Below the pieces are notes generated by a model. The model worked only from the letters and a program-made list of their open reading frames with translations, was not told where the DNA came from and did no database searches. A DNA stretch of 64,000 nucleotides, from assembly GCA_033961575.1 (NCBI GenBank), contig CM066737.1, positions 49,204,771-49,268,770 of the forward strand. The letters run 5' to 3'. Both the position numbers and the translations under genes were made by a program. Source of the DNA: Aselliscus stoliczkanus (lineage: Eukaryota > Chordata > Mammalia > Chiroptera > Hipposideridae). Below, one piece after another: positions 51,720 through 63,690 of this stretch. Position 1 is the stretch's first letter. Each line of letters starts with the position of its first letter.

Positions 51720-52095
51720 AACATGACTAGTTTCTTAAATAAGTCAATGGTAGTGGAAAAAGAAGGGTGAAGAGTTCAGACTTAAGTGACTCAACAAAAT
51801 GTAATATGTGGATATTCTTTGGATAGTGATGTGAACAAATTAATGGCATTTTTTTTATACCTGCATTTTTATAAACTGTGTTTTTGAAACAAGTGGAAAA
51901 CTGATTATAGACTGGGTGTTAGATGATATCAAGCAACTGTTAAATTTTTGTAGATGTTATAATAGCATTGTGATTATACTGAAAATATTGATAAATGTTG
52001 AATTTGGGTGATAAGAATATGGGAGTTCCTGTCTCATTCTTCTGACTTTTTGGTAAGTTTGAAAATCTGTAATAGAAATTTTAAAAAGCAATATA
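51720..52095 (+). repeat. Old interspersed repeat, probably L1M-type 3' end
   Basis: 'actgggtgttagatgatatc', 'ttaaatttttgtagatgtta' and 'tttgaaaatctgtaatagaa' are familiar from old mammalian repeats. I cannot name the family. Confidence 0.4.
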
Positions 52096-54481
52096 ATAGA
52101 GAATTATGTTGTAAAGATCAAAATATAAACCTATGAGACAGATCAGGAAAAAAATCATCTTAATGTTATATGAATAGGTAATTGTGACTAGGAATAAATC
52201 ATCCAGGAACAGAATCATATGTAGACTCAAAAATATATTGAGAGATCATAGATGAAAGTCAGATGATGTACTTGGATAACTGATGGGTGATTCAAAAAGA
52301 AACTCTAGTGATTATAAAAACAAATTTAAAGATGCATGGGAAGATTTTGAATTATACTGCTCATGAAATGTGAAAGTCTAAAAATCACTCTTAATGTACA
52401 TGTTATTCCATAGAATGTGTGATTTTAAACATATAAATAAGAGTGAATTAAGAAGGAGATCCAAGATGGAAGAGTAGATAAAAGTTGTGCTTGATTCCTC
52501 CTGTGACAACATTAAAATTACAACTAAAAGTTATACAACAATGAAACTGGAGAACCATCTGAAACCCAGGTGAACCAAAATCCTATAGCTAAGGATATAA
52601 AGAAAAAGCCACTTCAAGACTGGTAGGAGGGACAGAGACAAGAAATGAGCTGGTGTCACACCTGTATGTGGCAGTTGAGAATAGGAGGGATATCTTGACT
52701 GTGGATATCCCTCCTGGAGAAGCGAGAGACCAAAGTCCCAACTGGAATCCCCAGCCCAGAGTACCATTGCTGGGAAGAGCAGCCCCTACAACATCTGGCT
52801 GTGAAATACACTGGTGATTTGGAACTTCTGGGTGAGACAGAAGGTTGTGAGAAACCCATATGTCTTCTTAAAGGGCCCAAGCACAGACTTACTTGCTCCC
52901 AGGCACTTACCCTGGGCTCTGGTGGAGGGACAGTGACTCGGGATGTGTCAGACATAGATGGAGAGACTGAGTTTTGTGGCTACAGGGTGAGGACTAGAGG
53001 GACAGTTACCATTTTCCCTGTGTAGAATCTTCCTCACCTGCAACCAGTAGGTGGGCACCAACTTTCCTGTCTTGAGCCCTCCTTCACACGTCCAAATTTG
53101 AGTTTGCATTGGCTTGGTGAACACCACTTACTCCACCCTGGTGACTCCCTGGGGCCCTACACCACCCAACTCATGCAACGCTGCAGGCACTTTTTCAGTA
53201 AGCAGCCAACCATGTCCATGTTGCACTCTACCTTGGACAATTATCGGGAGACCATGGGCATTGGGGGGCTGGCCTTGGTGTACTGTGTGATTTTTGCTGA
53301 GTAGCTCCAGGCTCAGCACTGGCACCAAACCAAAATCTACATTAACCTGGCGAACACCATTCCTCCCATCCTAGTGATTCCTCGAAATCTGGCCTCATCC
53401 AACTCTCATACTGCATGAAGCTGTAACTGCAGCTGAGCCAATGGGAGTTGGCAAGCAGCAGCAGGCTTCAGGGTGCCCTGGCCTTTTTGTGGAGCTACCT
53501 GGGTCTGGTAATGGCAGTGGGCATCCTTGCGGCAAAGTGGCCTCTCCTACATGCCTCCAGGTCAAGCAAAGGCATCAGCCAAATATGGATAATTTTGTAG
53601 CTCCTACCCGGTAGTCCTAGGCAGTGGCTGACTTAGGCCTGCACAGGAGATCATCCCAAGAGCTCCCAGAACCAACATACACATCGGTTGACTTAAGACC
53701 ACAGTAGAGCATCACCCAATTAGCCCTGCAAGTAGCACACCAAAAGGGCAGTCTCAGCAGGCATCACAGACTGCTTAGATGAAACTTGCTCCATGGGGTA
53801 AGCCCCCTGCATAGCAGCACACAAGCTGTGCATATGGCCAAAACCCATTACCAGTCACCTTGGGAGTCCTTCCCATCCACTGATGTGCCAAAAGCAAAAA
53901 AGTTTTAACTATAACAGGAGGGCACACACAACACATGTAAGGGACACTCCTGGAGCATTGAGTGCAAGTGACCAAGGAGACAGTGCCATTGAGTCCCATG
54001 GGGCATCTACTATATAAGGTCACACAGCCAAGGCTGGGAGGTATAGAGATCTACCTAACATATAGAAACAAACAAAGACAGGCAGACAAAATGGGGAATC
54101 AAACAAATTAGTCCAAAATGAAAAAAACAGGATAAAACTCCAGAAAATGAACTAAACAAAATAGAGGCAAGCAACCTACTAGATATAGAGTTCAAAACAA
54201 TGGTTATATGGATGCTTAAGGAGATTACTGAAAACTTTAACGAAGAGATACTAAGCATAAAGGAGGAAATAAAAACCATAAAAAAATAACCAGTCATAAA
54301 TGAATGATATAATAAGTGAAATGAAGAATATACTAGAAGTAAACAACAGGAAGCTGAGTATTGAATCAGCTGTTTTGAAGAGAAGGTAGCAGAAAACACC
54401 CAATCAGAACAGATGAAAAAAAAATTTTAAATCAGAATAGTTTAAGAGGCATCCGGGAGAACATCAAGAATACCAACACTA

Positions 54482-54586
54482 GGGCCGGCTGAGTGGCGCA
54501 GTGGTTAAGTGCTGGCTTGGGAAGCCAGACACCCTGGTTCGGGTCCCACATATGAGGGTCAGTGACACTGCCCTCAAAAAAAAAAA
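54482..54586 (+). mobile_element. Short tRNA-derived SINE (short form)
   Basis: The duplication gaataccaaca(c/g) stands on both sides. It is inserted in ORF1 of L1 copy C. Confidence 0.92.
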
Positions 54587-55159
54587 GAATACCAACAGTT
54601 GCATCATAGGGGTATCAGAAGGAGAAGAAAGAGCAATAAATTGAAAACTTACTTAAAGAAATAATGACAGAAAATTTCCCTAACTTGGTGAAGGAAACAG
54701 ACATACAAGCCCAAGAAATGCAGAAAGTCCTAAACAAGATATATTGAAACAGGCCCACACAAAGACACATTATAATTAAAATGCCAAAGGTTAAAGACAA
54801 AGAGATAATCCTAAAAGCAGCAAGAGAAAGACAACTAGTTATACACAAGGGAGCTCCCATAAGATTGCCAGCTAATATCTAAACAGAAGCCTTGCTTGCA
54901 GGTGACAAGGGATTGGCAGGAAATATTCAAAGTGATGAAAAGCAAGGACCTACAAGCAAGACTACTACACCCAGCAAGGGTAGCATTTAATATTGAAGAA
55001 CATATACAGGGCTTCCCAGACAAATAAAAAGCTAAAGGAGTTCATCACCACCAAACTAGTATTACAAAAACCGTTAAAGGTTCTTCTGTAAAATAAGAAG
55101 GTGTGTGTGTGGGGGGTGCAGGGAACATAAATATGAATAATAAATGACAATAAGAATGT

Positions 55160-58100
55160 ATCTGTAAATAATCACTTTAAATGTAAATGGACTAAATATT
55201 CCAATTGAAAGACACAGGGTAGAACCTAAATATATCAAACAAATATTGACAGACATAAAGGCAGACATCAACAGTAACACAGTTTTAGTAGGGGACTTCA
55301 ACACCCCACTGACACAAATGGACAGAGTTCCAGACAGAAAATCCACATGGAAACAGTGGCTTTAAATGACACACTAGATCAGATGGATTTAATTGCTAGT
55401 TTTAGAGCATTTCGCCCTAAAGCAGCAGAATATACATTATTTTCAACTGCACATGAAACATTTTCCAAGATACGTAAGGCCACAAGACAAGTCTCAATAA
55501 ATTTAAGAAGACTGAAATCAAATCAAGTGTCTTCTCTGACCACAATGTTATCAAACTAAAAATCAATTACAAGAAACAAAACAAAACAAAACTCGAAAGA
55601 CACACAAACACATGGAGGCTAAATAACATACTGCTAAATAATGAATTGGTCAACAATGATATCAAGGAAGAAATCAAATGATACCTTGTGAATGGTATGA
55701 AACAAAAATGAAAAAAAAAGACCCCAAATTAATGAGACACAGCAAAAGCAGTCTTAAGAGGGAAATTCATAGCAATGCACACCTACCTAAAGGAACAAGA
55801 AAAATTTCAAATTAACCTAACTTTACACTTAAAGGAACTAGAAAATGAACAGCAAACAAAGCCTAAGGTGAATAGAAGGCAGGAAAAAATAAAGATCAGA
55901 GCTGAAATAAACAAAAAGGAGACTAAAAAAAAAAATACAAAAGATCAGTGAAACCAAGAGCTGTTTTTTTTTTTTAAAGATAAACAAAATTGACAAAACT
56001 TTAAGCAGACTCATCAAGAAAAAAGAGAGAGAGGACTCAAATAAATAAAATCAGAAATGAAAGAGGTGTAGTGACAATTGACACCACAGAAATACGAAAA
56101 CATTTTCAGAAAATACTAGAAGCAACTATACACCATCAAATTGAGCAATCTGGAAGGAATGCATGTTTCTAGAAAATACAATCTTCCAAGACTGAATCAA
56201 GAAGAAACAGACAATCTGAGCCAATCAGTTACTACGATGGCAATCAAAAGAGTAATAAAAACTCCTAACAAACAAAAGTCCTGGACCAGAAGGCTTCACA
56301 GGTGAATTTTAGCAAACATTCAAAAAAGAATTAACACCTATCCTTTCCAAACTATTCCAAAAATTTGAATAGGAGCAAAAGCTCCCAAGCACATTTTACA
56401 AGGCCACCATTACCCTAATTCCAAAACACGATTAAAATATTACAAAAAAGTGAAAATTAGAGGCATATACCCCAATGAACATAGATGCAAAAATCTCAAC
56501 AGCATATTAGCAAATTGAATTCGCAATACCTTAAAAAGATCATACATGGTGATCAAGTGGGATTTATTCCCGGGATGCAAAGTTGGTCCAATATCTGCAA
56601 ATCAATTAATGTGATACACCACATAAACAAAAGGAAGGATAAAAAAAATCATATGGTCATATCAATAGATGCCAAAAACAGCATTTCAAAAAAAACCCAA
56701 CATTTATTTCTGGTAAAAACTCTCAGCAAAGTGATAATAGAGAGAACATACTTTGATTTGATAAAGGTCATATATGACAAACCCACAGTTAACATCATAC
56801 TCAGTGGGGAAAAACTAAAAGCATTCCCCTTAGGATCAGGAAGAAGACAAGGATGTCCACTTTCACCACTTTTATTCAACATAGCACTGACAGTCCCACA
56901 CACAGCAATCTGACAGGGAAAAAAAATAAAAAGTATCTGAACTGGAAAGGAAGGCATAAAACTGTCATTATTTGCAGATGACATGATACTACATATACAG
57001 AACCAAAAAAAAATACACTAAAAAGCTATTAGAATTGATAAATGAATTTAGGAAAGTGGCAGGATACAAAAATAATATTCAGAAACTGGTTCCATTTTTA
57101 TACACCAATAATGAATTATCAGAAAAAGAAATTAAGAAAACAATCCCATTTATAAATGCATCAAAAAAATAACTAGGAATAAATTCAACCAAAGGGTAAA
57201 AAATTTGTCCTCAGAAAATTATAAGACATTGAAGAAATAAATCAAATAATATATAAATAAATGGAAGCATATACCATGCTCATGGATAGGAAGAATTAAC
57301 ATTGTAAAAATGCCCATACTACCCAAAGCAATCTATAGATTCGATGCAATCCCTATCAAAATACCAATGGCATTTTTCACAGACCTAGAATAAATAATCC
57401 TAAAATTTATATGGAACCATAAAAGACCCTAAACGTCCTCAGAATCTTGAGAAATAACAAAGTTGGAGTTATCACGCTACCTGATATCAAAGTATACCAC
57501 AAGGCCATAGTAATCAAAACAGCATGTTATTGCCATAAAAGCAGACACATAGATAAATGAAACAAAATAGAGTCCAGAAATAAACCCATGCCTACACAGC
57601 TATTTAATCTATGACAAAGGCAACAAGAATAGACAATTGGTTATTTATAGAGGGTCTATTAAATAAACGGTGTTGGGAAAACTGGACAGATATATGTAAT
57701 AAAATGAAACTGGATCACCTTCCTATGCCATATACAAGAATAATTTATTCTAAAAATGGATTAAAGACTTAAATGTAAGACCCCAAAACATAAAACTTTT
57801 AAAAGAAAACATAGGCAGTAAACACCCTGACATTACCCTTAATAATATAATTTCTGATTTATCTCCTCAGGAAAGAGAAACAAAAGAAAAAATAAACGAA
57901 GAGGATTACATCAAACTAAAAAGTTTTCCACAGCAAAGGAAACCACAAACAAAATGAAAAGACATCCTACTGAATAAGAGAAGATATTCTCTAATGATAT
58001 ATGTGATAATGGGTTAATATCCAAAAGTTATAAAGAACTCATACAACTCAACACCAAAACAAGTAAACAATCCAACTGAAAAATGGGCAGAGTACCTGAA

Positions 58101-58900
58101 CGGATATTTTTCAAAAGAGGATATACACATGACCAATAGACATATGAAAAGATGCTTAACATCACTAATCACCAGAGAAATGCAAATTCATACCACAATG
58201 ATATATCACCTCACTTCTGTCAGAATGGTCATCATCAACAAATCAACTAACAATAAGTGTTGGCAAGGATGCAGAGAAAAGGGAACCCTCATGCACTGTT
58301 GGTGGGATTATGCAGGCACTATGAAAAATTGGTGCAGGAACTATGGAAAATGGTTTGGAGGTTCTTCAAAAAATTAAAATAGAACTATCTTATGACTCAG
58401 CAATTCGACTTCTGGGTATTTATCCATATAAACCCAAAAGAGTAATTTAAAATGACATATGCACCCCTATATTCACTGCAGCATTATTTAGAGTAGCCAA
58501 GATATGGGAGTAACCCACTTGCCCATCAATAGATAATTGGATAAAGAGGAGGTGGTTCATATACAATGGAATGTTACTCGGCCATGCAAAAAGAATGAAA
58601 TCTTAACATTTGTGAAAACATGAATGGACTTAAAGGGTATTATGCTAAGTAACATAAGTCAGACTGGGAAAATCAAGTACCATACTATCTAACTTATATG
58701 TGGAAGGTAAAGAATAAATGAATAAACGAAACAAAACAGATTCATAGATAGAGAAGAAACTGATGATTTTCAGAAGGGAGGGGAATTGGGGAGCTGGGTA
58801 AAAAGGTGAAGGGATTAAGGTATACCATTTGGTAGTCACAAAACAGCCACATGAATATAAAGTTCAGCAGAGAGAATATAGTCAAGAATGTTGCAACAAC
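55160..58900 (+). pseudogene. Degenerate L1 ORF2 (reverse transcriptase) in copy C
   Basis: ORF2 begins with LNVNGLN-like text, but after the RHR residues it jumps to PKYIKQILTDIKAD, so much of the endonuclease N-terminal half is absent, including the QETHL glutamate. GDFNTPL, with an endonuclease aspartate, remains at about 55288. The reverse-transcriptase domain is recognisable at 56485-56990: [27 protein letters not shown], then after a frame change LFADDMILHI with the catalytic YADD-type motif as FADD. Many stops and frameshifts interrupt it, so no functional protein is expected. Confidence 0.85.
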
Positions 58901-58902
58901 TG

Positions 58903-59337
58903 TTTTTTTTTTTGTTTTTTTTTTTTAAGATTTTATTGGGGAATTGTGGGAGGGGAACAGACAAGTTGCTGTCTTTTTGTTCTTCAGTCTAGTTGCGGAG
59001 GACGTTGCTTCACTGGTCCATGTTGGTATCATCATTGTGCTCTTCCCGGATGAGGCAGATCAGTCGCCGGCCTCTGGATGGTTGCTCACCGTGGCTATTG
59101 GTAGCTCACGCTGGCTGTCAGCCACTCATGCTGGCTGCGGACCACTCACTGTAGCCTATGGCAGCCCACTGCAGCAGGGGTTGCAGCCTACACTGTCATC
59201 AGGGCTCGCAGCCCAGCTCCAGGTGGAGCTGTTGTTAGCTGTAGAGGGCAGTGTCACTGGCCCTCATATGTGGGATCTGAACTGGGACCGCTGGTGTTCC
59301 AAGACAGCTCTTAACCAATGCACCACTCGGCCGGCCC
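58903..59337 (-). mobile_element. Long tRNA-derived SINE (long form)
   Basis: Antisense copy with the tail complement 'aagattttattggggaattg' and head complement 'actcggccggccc'. The duplication is approximate ('caacaactgttt' and 'caacaactatgttt'). It is inserted in the 3' UTR of L1 copy C. Confidence 0.9.
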
Positions 59338-59570
59338 AACAACAACTATGTTTAATGCCATGTGGGTACTAGACTAATTGGAGGGATCATATAAATTATA
59401 TGAATGTCTAACTACTATGCTGCACACTTGAAATTAATATAAAATAATATTGAATGTCAAGTAAATGAAAACAATAAAAATTGAAAAAAGAAGCAAAAGA
59501 AATCTGAAATGCAAAAAGAACAATAAAAAAAAAACAAAAAAAAAAAGAGTGAATTAAGAAGTTAAACATT

Positions 59571-60038
59571 GGGCCAGCCAAGTGGCTCAATTGGTAAGAG
59601 TGCGAGCTCTGAACAACAGAGCTACTGGTTCGATTCCCACATGTGCCAGTCAACTGCACCCTCTACAGCTAAATTGTGAACAATGGCTTGATCTGGAGTT
59701 GGGCTGCTGTGAATGGCCAGCGATGGTGTAGGCTGCAGTGGGCTGCGGTGGGCTGCCATGAGCTACCATGAGTGGCCACCAGCCTGTGTGAATGGCTGGC
59801 AGCCGGTGAAAGCTGCCAAGAGCTGCCGTGAGCCACCATAAGAGTCTGTCCAATGGCTGGTGACCGACTGCCTCTGCCGCAAAGGGTACAATAATTATAA
59901 TACAAACATGGGTCAGTGAAGCGGCATCCTCCACAACTATACAGAAGAACAAAAGGACAACAACTTGGATGTTTCCCTTCCCCAATTCCCCAACACTGTT
60001 CCCCTCCCCACAATTCCCCAAAAAAATCTTTAAAAAAA
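59571..60038 (+). mobile_element. Long SINE with a third-form tRNA head
   Basis: The head gggccagccaagtggctcaa with 'gagctctgaacaacagagc' is of the third type. The body and tail ('ccccaaaaaaatctttaaaa') are of the long type. The flanks 'aagaagttaaacatt' and 'aagaagctaaatat' suggest a duplication. It sits immediately after the 3' target-site duplication of L1 copy C. Confidence 0.88.
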
Positions 60039-60060
60039 AGAAGCTAAATATCATAAGTAA

Positions 60061-60160
60061 GGGCCGGCTGAGTGGCGCGGTGGCTAAGTGCTGGCTTGGG
60101 AAGCCAGTGACCCCGGTTCAGTCCCACATATGAGGGCCAGTGACACTGCCCTCAAAAAAA
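60061..60160 (+). mobile_element. Short tRNA-derived SINE (short form)
   Basis: The head is gggccggctgagtggcgcgg, and atatcataagt is duplicated on both sides. Confidence 0.92.
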
Positions 60161-61829
60161 ATATATCATAAGTGGACATTCACCATTTATTTATATAATA
60201 TTCAATGTTTTATATATTCATGAGAGTCAAAATATTGCTTTATAAATTATTTTAAGACTATGTCAGAGAAATGGCAGTAAGAGGTGAGGTGGGCCTCTTG
60301 AAATATTCCCTGCAATTTACAACAAATTTAACAGCTATAACTTCACAAAGTACTCACAGTGTGGCGCACATGAAAGCTCAAGAAACATGAAATTGAAGTC
60401 ATCTGAAGTTGGGCAAACTGGGCAAGTGGGGGGGGGAGAAGAGGGAACTGCAGAGATGTGAGCTTCAGGCCATAGAATACAGAATGGAGCTCAGAGCTAC
60501 TTACAGTACTGAGCTTATTGCAGTTGCTGGAGAGGGAAAAATTCGGGCTGCTAGTGCTCCCATTATGGCCCACAGTCCTGCCTGAGGGGTCAGCATATAA
60601 AACAGCTGAACCCAATGCTCATGGCAGAGACCTCGGAGCAAAGACTGAGGAAAGAAGGGTGAGAAAGATGGTTTAAGCCCTCACTGCTAAGCAGAGGACA
60701 GAAGACATAGGCATGGAGCCTAGCAGACCCCTCCCTATCCTCCCGGATGTCGCACCACCATCACCATCCCAGTGTTAGAAGCAGAAAGGTACCAGGGTCA
60801 GATAAAAACAAAACAAAACAAACAAAACAAAAACACCAAAACAGGATATTTACAGCTCTGAGAACTGCAGCCCTGCAGCCACAGACTCACAGTAATTCTA
60901 GTGAAAGGGGCAAGACAATTGTGCTGGCAGTCGCTGCTATTTTTTGGAGCCACATTTCAAAACCCACCACGCCTCCTTTCCCACGTATCTGGGTGGATTC
61001 CTTCAGGGGTAAAGAGAGCTTCAGAAACAGTCAGGCTCTGAATTTCGTGTAGGAAGAGCTTTAGGACTTCAGAAGCTCCTCACATCCACCCATGGTGGTG
61101 ATGCCCTGAGACCCAGGAGACCTGGTCACAGAGGAGAAGCACTACTTCCAGGGTACACTCTCCATCAGGTAAGAAGCCAGAAAATTACAAGAGAAAGAAA
61201 AAGCTCTAGTGTGAGAGCGAATAAAAGGCTGCAGTAGGAGAGAAAATATAACATTCCACCCACACCTACTGGAAAGCAAAAGAAAGTCTTCTTCCTATCA
61301 ACCTGTTGCAGAACCCATTCCTGTAGATGCCCAGGAAGAGAAATAATAATTCATTAATAGCCATAAATAACCAAGGTAACAAGGCAGCTCAAATAGAAAA
61401 GGAAGTCTCCAGAAAATAAATTTAAAGACATGGAAATATGTGACTTAAATGACAGAGAATAAAGGACTGTAGTTCTGAAAAAAACTCAATGAGATGCATG
61501 CAAACACAGAAAGGCAGTTTAATGAACTCAAGAAACACAATCAAATAACAAAATTAACATTTTCCTAAAGAAATTGAAATTTTAAAAAAGAACAAAGTAG
61601 ATTTTCTCAAATAGAGATTAAGAACCCAATAAAAGAAATAAAGAATGATATAGCCAGCTTAGGTAAGAGAGCTGAACAGATGGCAGAAATAATCACTGAC
61701 ATCAAAGATAGAAATCTGGAAATGACACAGATGGAAGAAGAGAGAGACTTGAGAGTTAAAAGAAATGAAAGAACTCTACAAGAACTATTTGACTCCATCA
61801 GAAAGAACAACAGAAGAATAATGGGCATA

Positions 61830-61982
61830 GGGCCAGCTGAGTGGCTCATTTGGTTAAGAGGTCACTCAAGAGTGTGAGCTCTGAGCAACAGGGTCGCCGA
61901 TTTGATTCCTGGTCCAAGATGAGCTGCCACTGAGCTACCAATAGGTGGCAGGATGGCTCAGCTTAAAAAAAAAAAAAAAAAA
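61830..61982 (+). mobile_element. tRNA-derived SINE (third form), first half of a tandem pair
   Basis: The head is gggccagctgagtggctcat. It ends 'ggatggctcagctt' plus a run of A. Its 5' flank 'gaataatgggcata' matches the sequence after the second SINE at about 62389. Confidence 0.88.
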
Positions 61983-61992
61983 GAAATGCACT

Positions 61993-62385
61993 GTTTGGCC
62001 AAATGGCGCGTTGGTTAAGACTTGGCTTGGGACGCCAGCTCTGAGCAGCAGGGCCTTGGTTCAGATACCAGTGACACTGCTACCTCTACACTACAGATGG
62101 AGAACAACAGCTTGACCTGGAGCTGGGCTGCCGTGAGTCGCAGGTGATGGAGTATGCTGCAGTGGGGTTGGCTGCAGCTGGCGTGTGCTTTGGCGAGCTG
62201 CTGTGAGCTGCCATGAGCGGCTGTCCAATAGAGGCAAGCGACTGCCTCAGCTGGGAAGAGTGCAATGATAATACCACCATGGGCCAGTAAAGCAACGTCT
62301 TCCACAACTGTACGGAAGAACATAAAGGACAGCAACTTCTCTGTTCCCCTTCCCCTAATGCCCCAATAAAATATTTTAAAAAGAA
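61993..62385 (+). mobile_element. Long tRNA-derived SINE, second half of a tandem pair
   Basis: The head is tggccaaatggcgcgttggt. The body and tail end 'ccccaataaaatattttaaa'. Only one outer target-site duplication (gaataatgggcata) encloses this and the preceding SINE. Confidence 0.88.
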
Positions 62386-63258
62386 AAGAATAATGGGCAT
62401 AACACAAGAAGAAGAATGAGAGAAAAGAACAGACAGTATATGCAAACAAATAGTCTTCCCAAACTTGTAGAAAGAATTGGATCCTCAAATCCAAGAAGCA
62501 AATATAAAACCCAATTACCTCAATCCCAACAGGCCTTTTCAAAGGCACATTGTATTGAGGCTGTCAAAAATTAAAGACAAAGGAAGAATCTTCAAGGCAG
62601 CCAGGGAAAAGAAGATGGTAACCTACAAAGGAAAGCCCATTAGATTTTCATCAGATTTTTCAGCAGAAACTCTACAAGCTAGGAGGGAGTGGAATCAAAT
62701 ATTCAAAATAATGAAAGAGACAAACTATAAGCCAAGAATAATATATCCAGCAAAGATATCTTTTAGATATGGAGGAATAAAGACCTTTCCAGACATACAG
62801 GAGCAGAGGGAATTTTCCAACACATGACCTGCACTACAAGAAATACTGAAAGAGGCTATTCGACCTGAAACAAAAAAGCAAAACATTACAAAACCATGAG
62901 TAGTATTATGAAGAGACATACAGAAGCAGGAAATGGCAACTCCAACACTAAATAGGACACTATACGCTTAAATATAACATATAGTGTAAAGAAGAAAAAA
63001 ACATTTAAAAACAAAAAGAAAAAGACAACATGCTATTCCAATGTGGAACTCAACCCACAATATAAATAGGGACAATTTTTGACAACAAAAACATCAAAGA
63101 GTGAAGAGTAAAGATACAAACCAGCAAAGCGGAATGGAGAAAGTAAGCATGCTGAAGAAAACGGAATACTCTAAATATGAAACTTTCTTTTATATAAACT
63201 TAACGGTAGCCATTCAAAAAAATCAAGACCTGAAATATACAACATAAAAAAAGAAACA

Positions 63259-63690
63259 GGGCCGGCTGAGTGGCGAATTGGTTAAGAGCTGGCTTGGGAT
63301 GTCAGTGGTCCTGGTTAGGATCCCATATATGAGGGCCAGTGACACTGCCCTTTACAACTAACAACAGCTCCACCTGGAGCTGGGCTACAAGTCCCAGCGA
63401 CGGTGTAGGCTGCAGCCTCTGCTGCAGTGGGCTGCCATAGGCTACAGTGAGTGGCCAGCAGCCAGCGTGAGCGGCTGGCAGCCAGCATGAGCTGCCAATA
63501 GCCATGGAGGGTGATCATCCAGAAGCCGGCGACCGATCTGCCTCATCCAGGAAGAGCGTAATGACGATACCAACATGGGCCAGTGAAGCAATATCCTCTG
63601 CAACTAGACCAAAGAACAAAAAGACAGCAATTGTCTGTTCCCCTTCCCCAATTCTCCAATGTTGTTCCCTTTCCCCAATTCTCCAATTAA
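63259..63690 (+). mobile_element. Long tRNA-derived SINE (long form)
   Basis: The head is gggccggctgagtggcgaat. The body is complete and the tail degraded ('ccaattctccaattaaaaaa'). The A-rich duplication 'aaaaaaagaaaca' flanks it. It is inserted in L1 copy D. Confidence 0.9.

Larger units (their letters stand above)
52456..59546 (+). mobile_element. L1 copy C: full-length insertion with target-site duplications, inactive
   Basis: The target-site duplication gagtgaattaagaag is at 52441-52455 and 59547-59561, directly after an A-rich tail. The 5' UTR starts 'gagatccaagatggaagagt'. ORF1 text (54.1-55.1 kb) and ORF2 text (from about 55150) follow. The total is 7.1 kb including two SINEs (54482, 58903). 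Full length at both ends makes it the best-defined L1 here. Both ORFs carry stops and frameshifts. Confidence 0.92.

Noticed and set aside
58129..58377. Short open frame resembling a conserved protein, also seen at 37179-37445
   Set aside because: Both are remnants of the C-terminal part of L1 ORF2 and not host genes.
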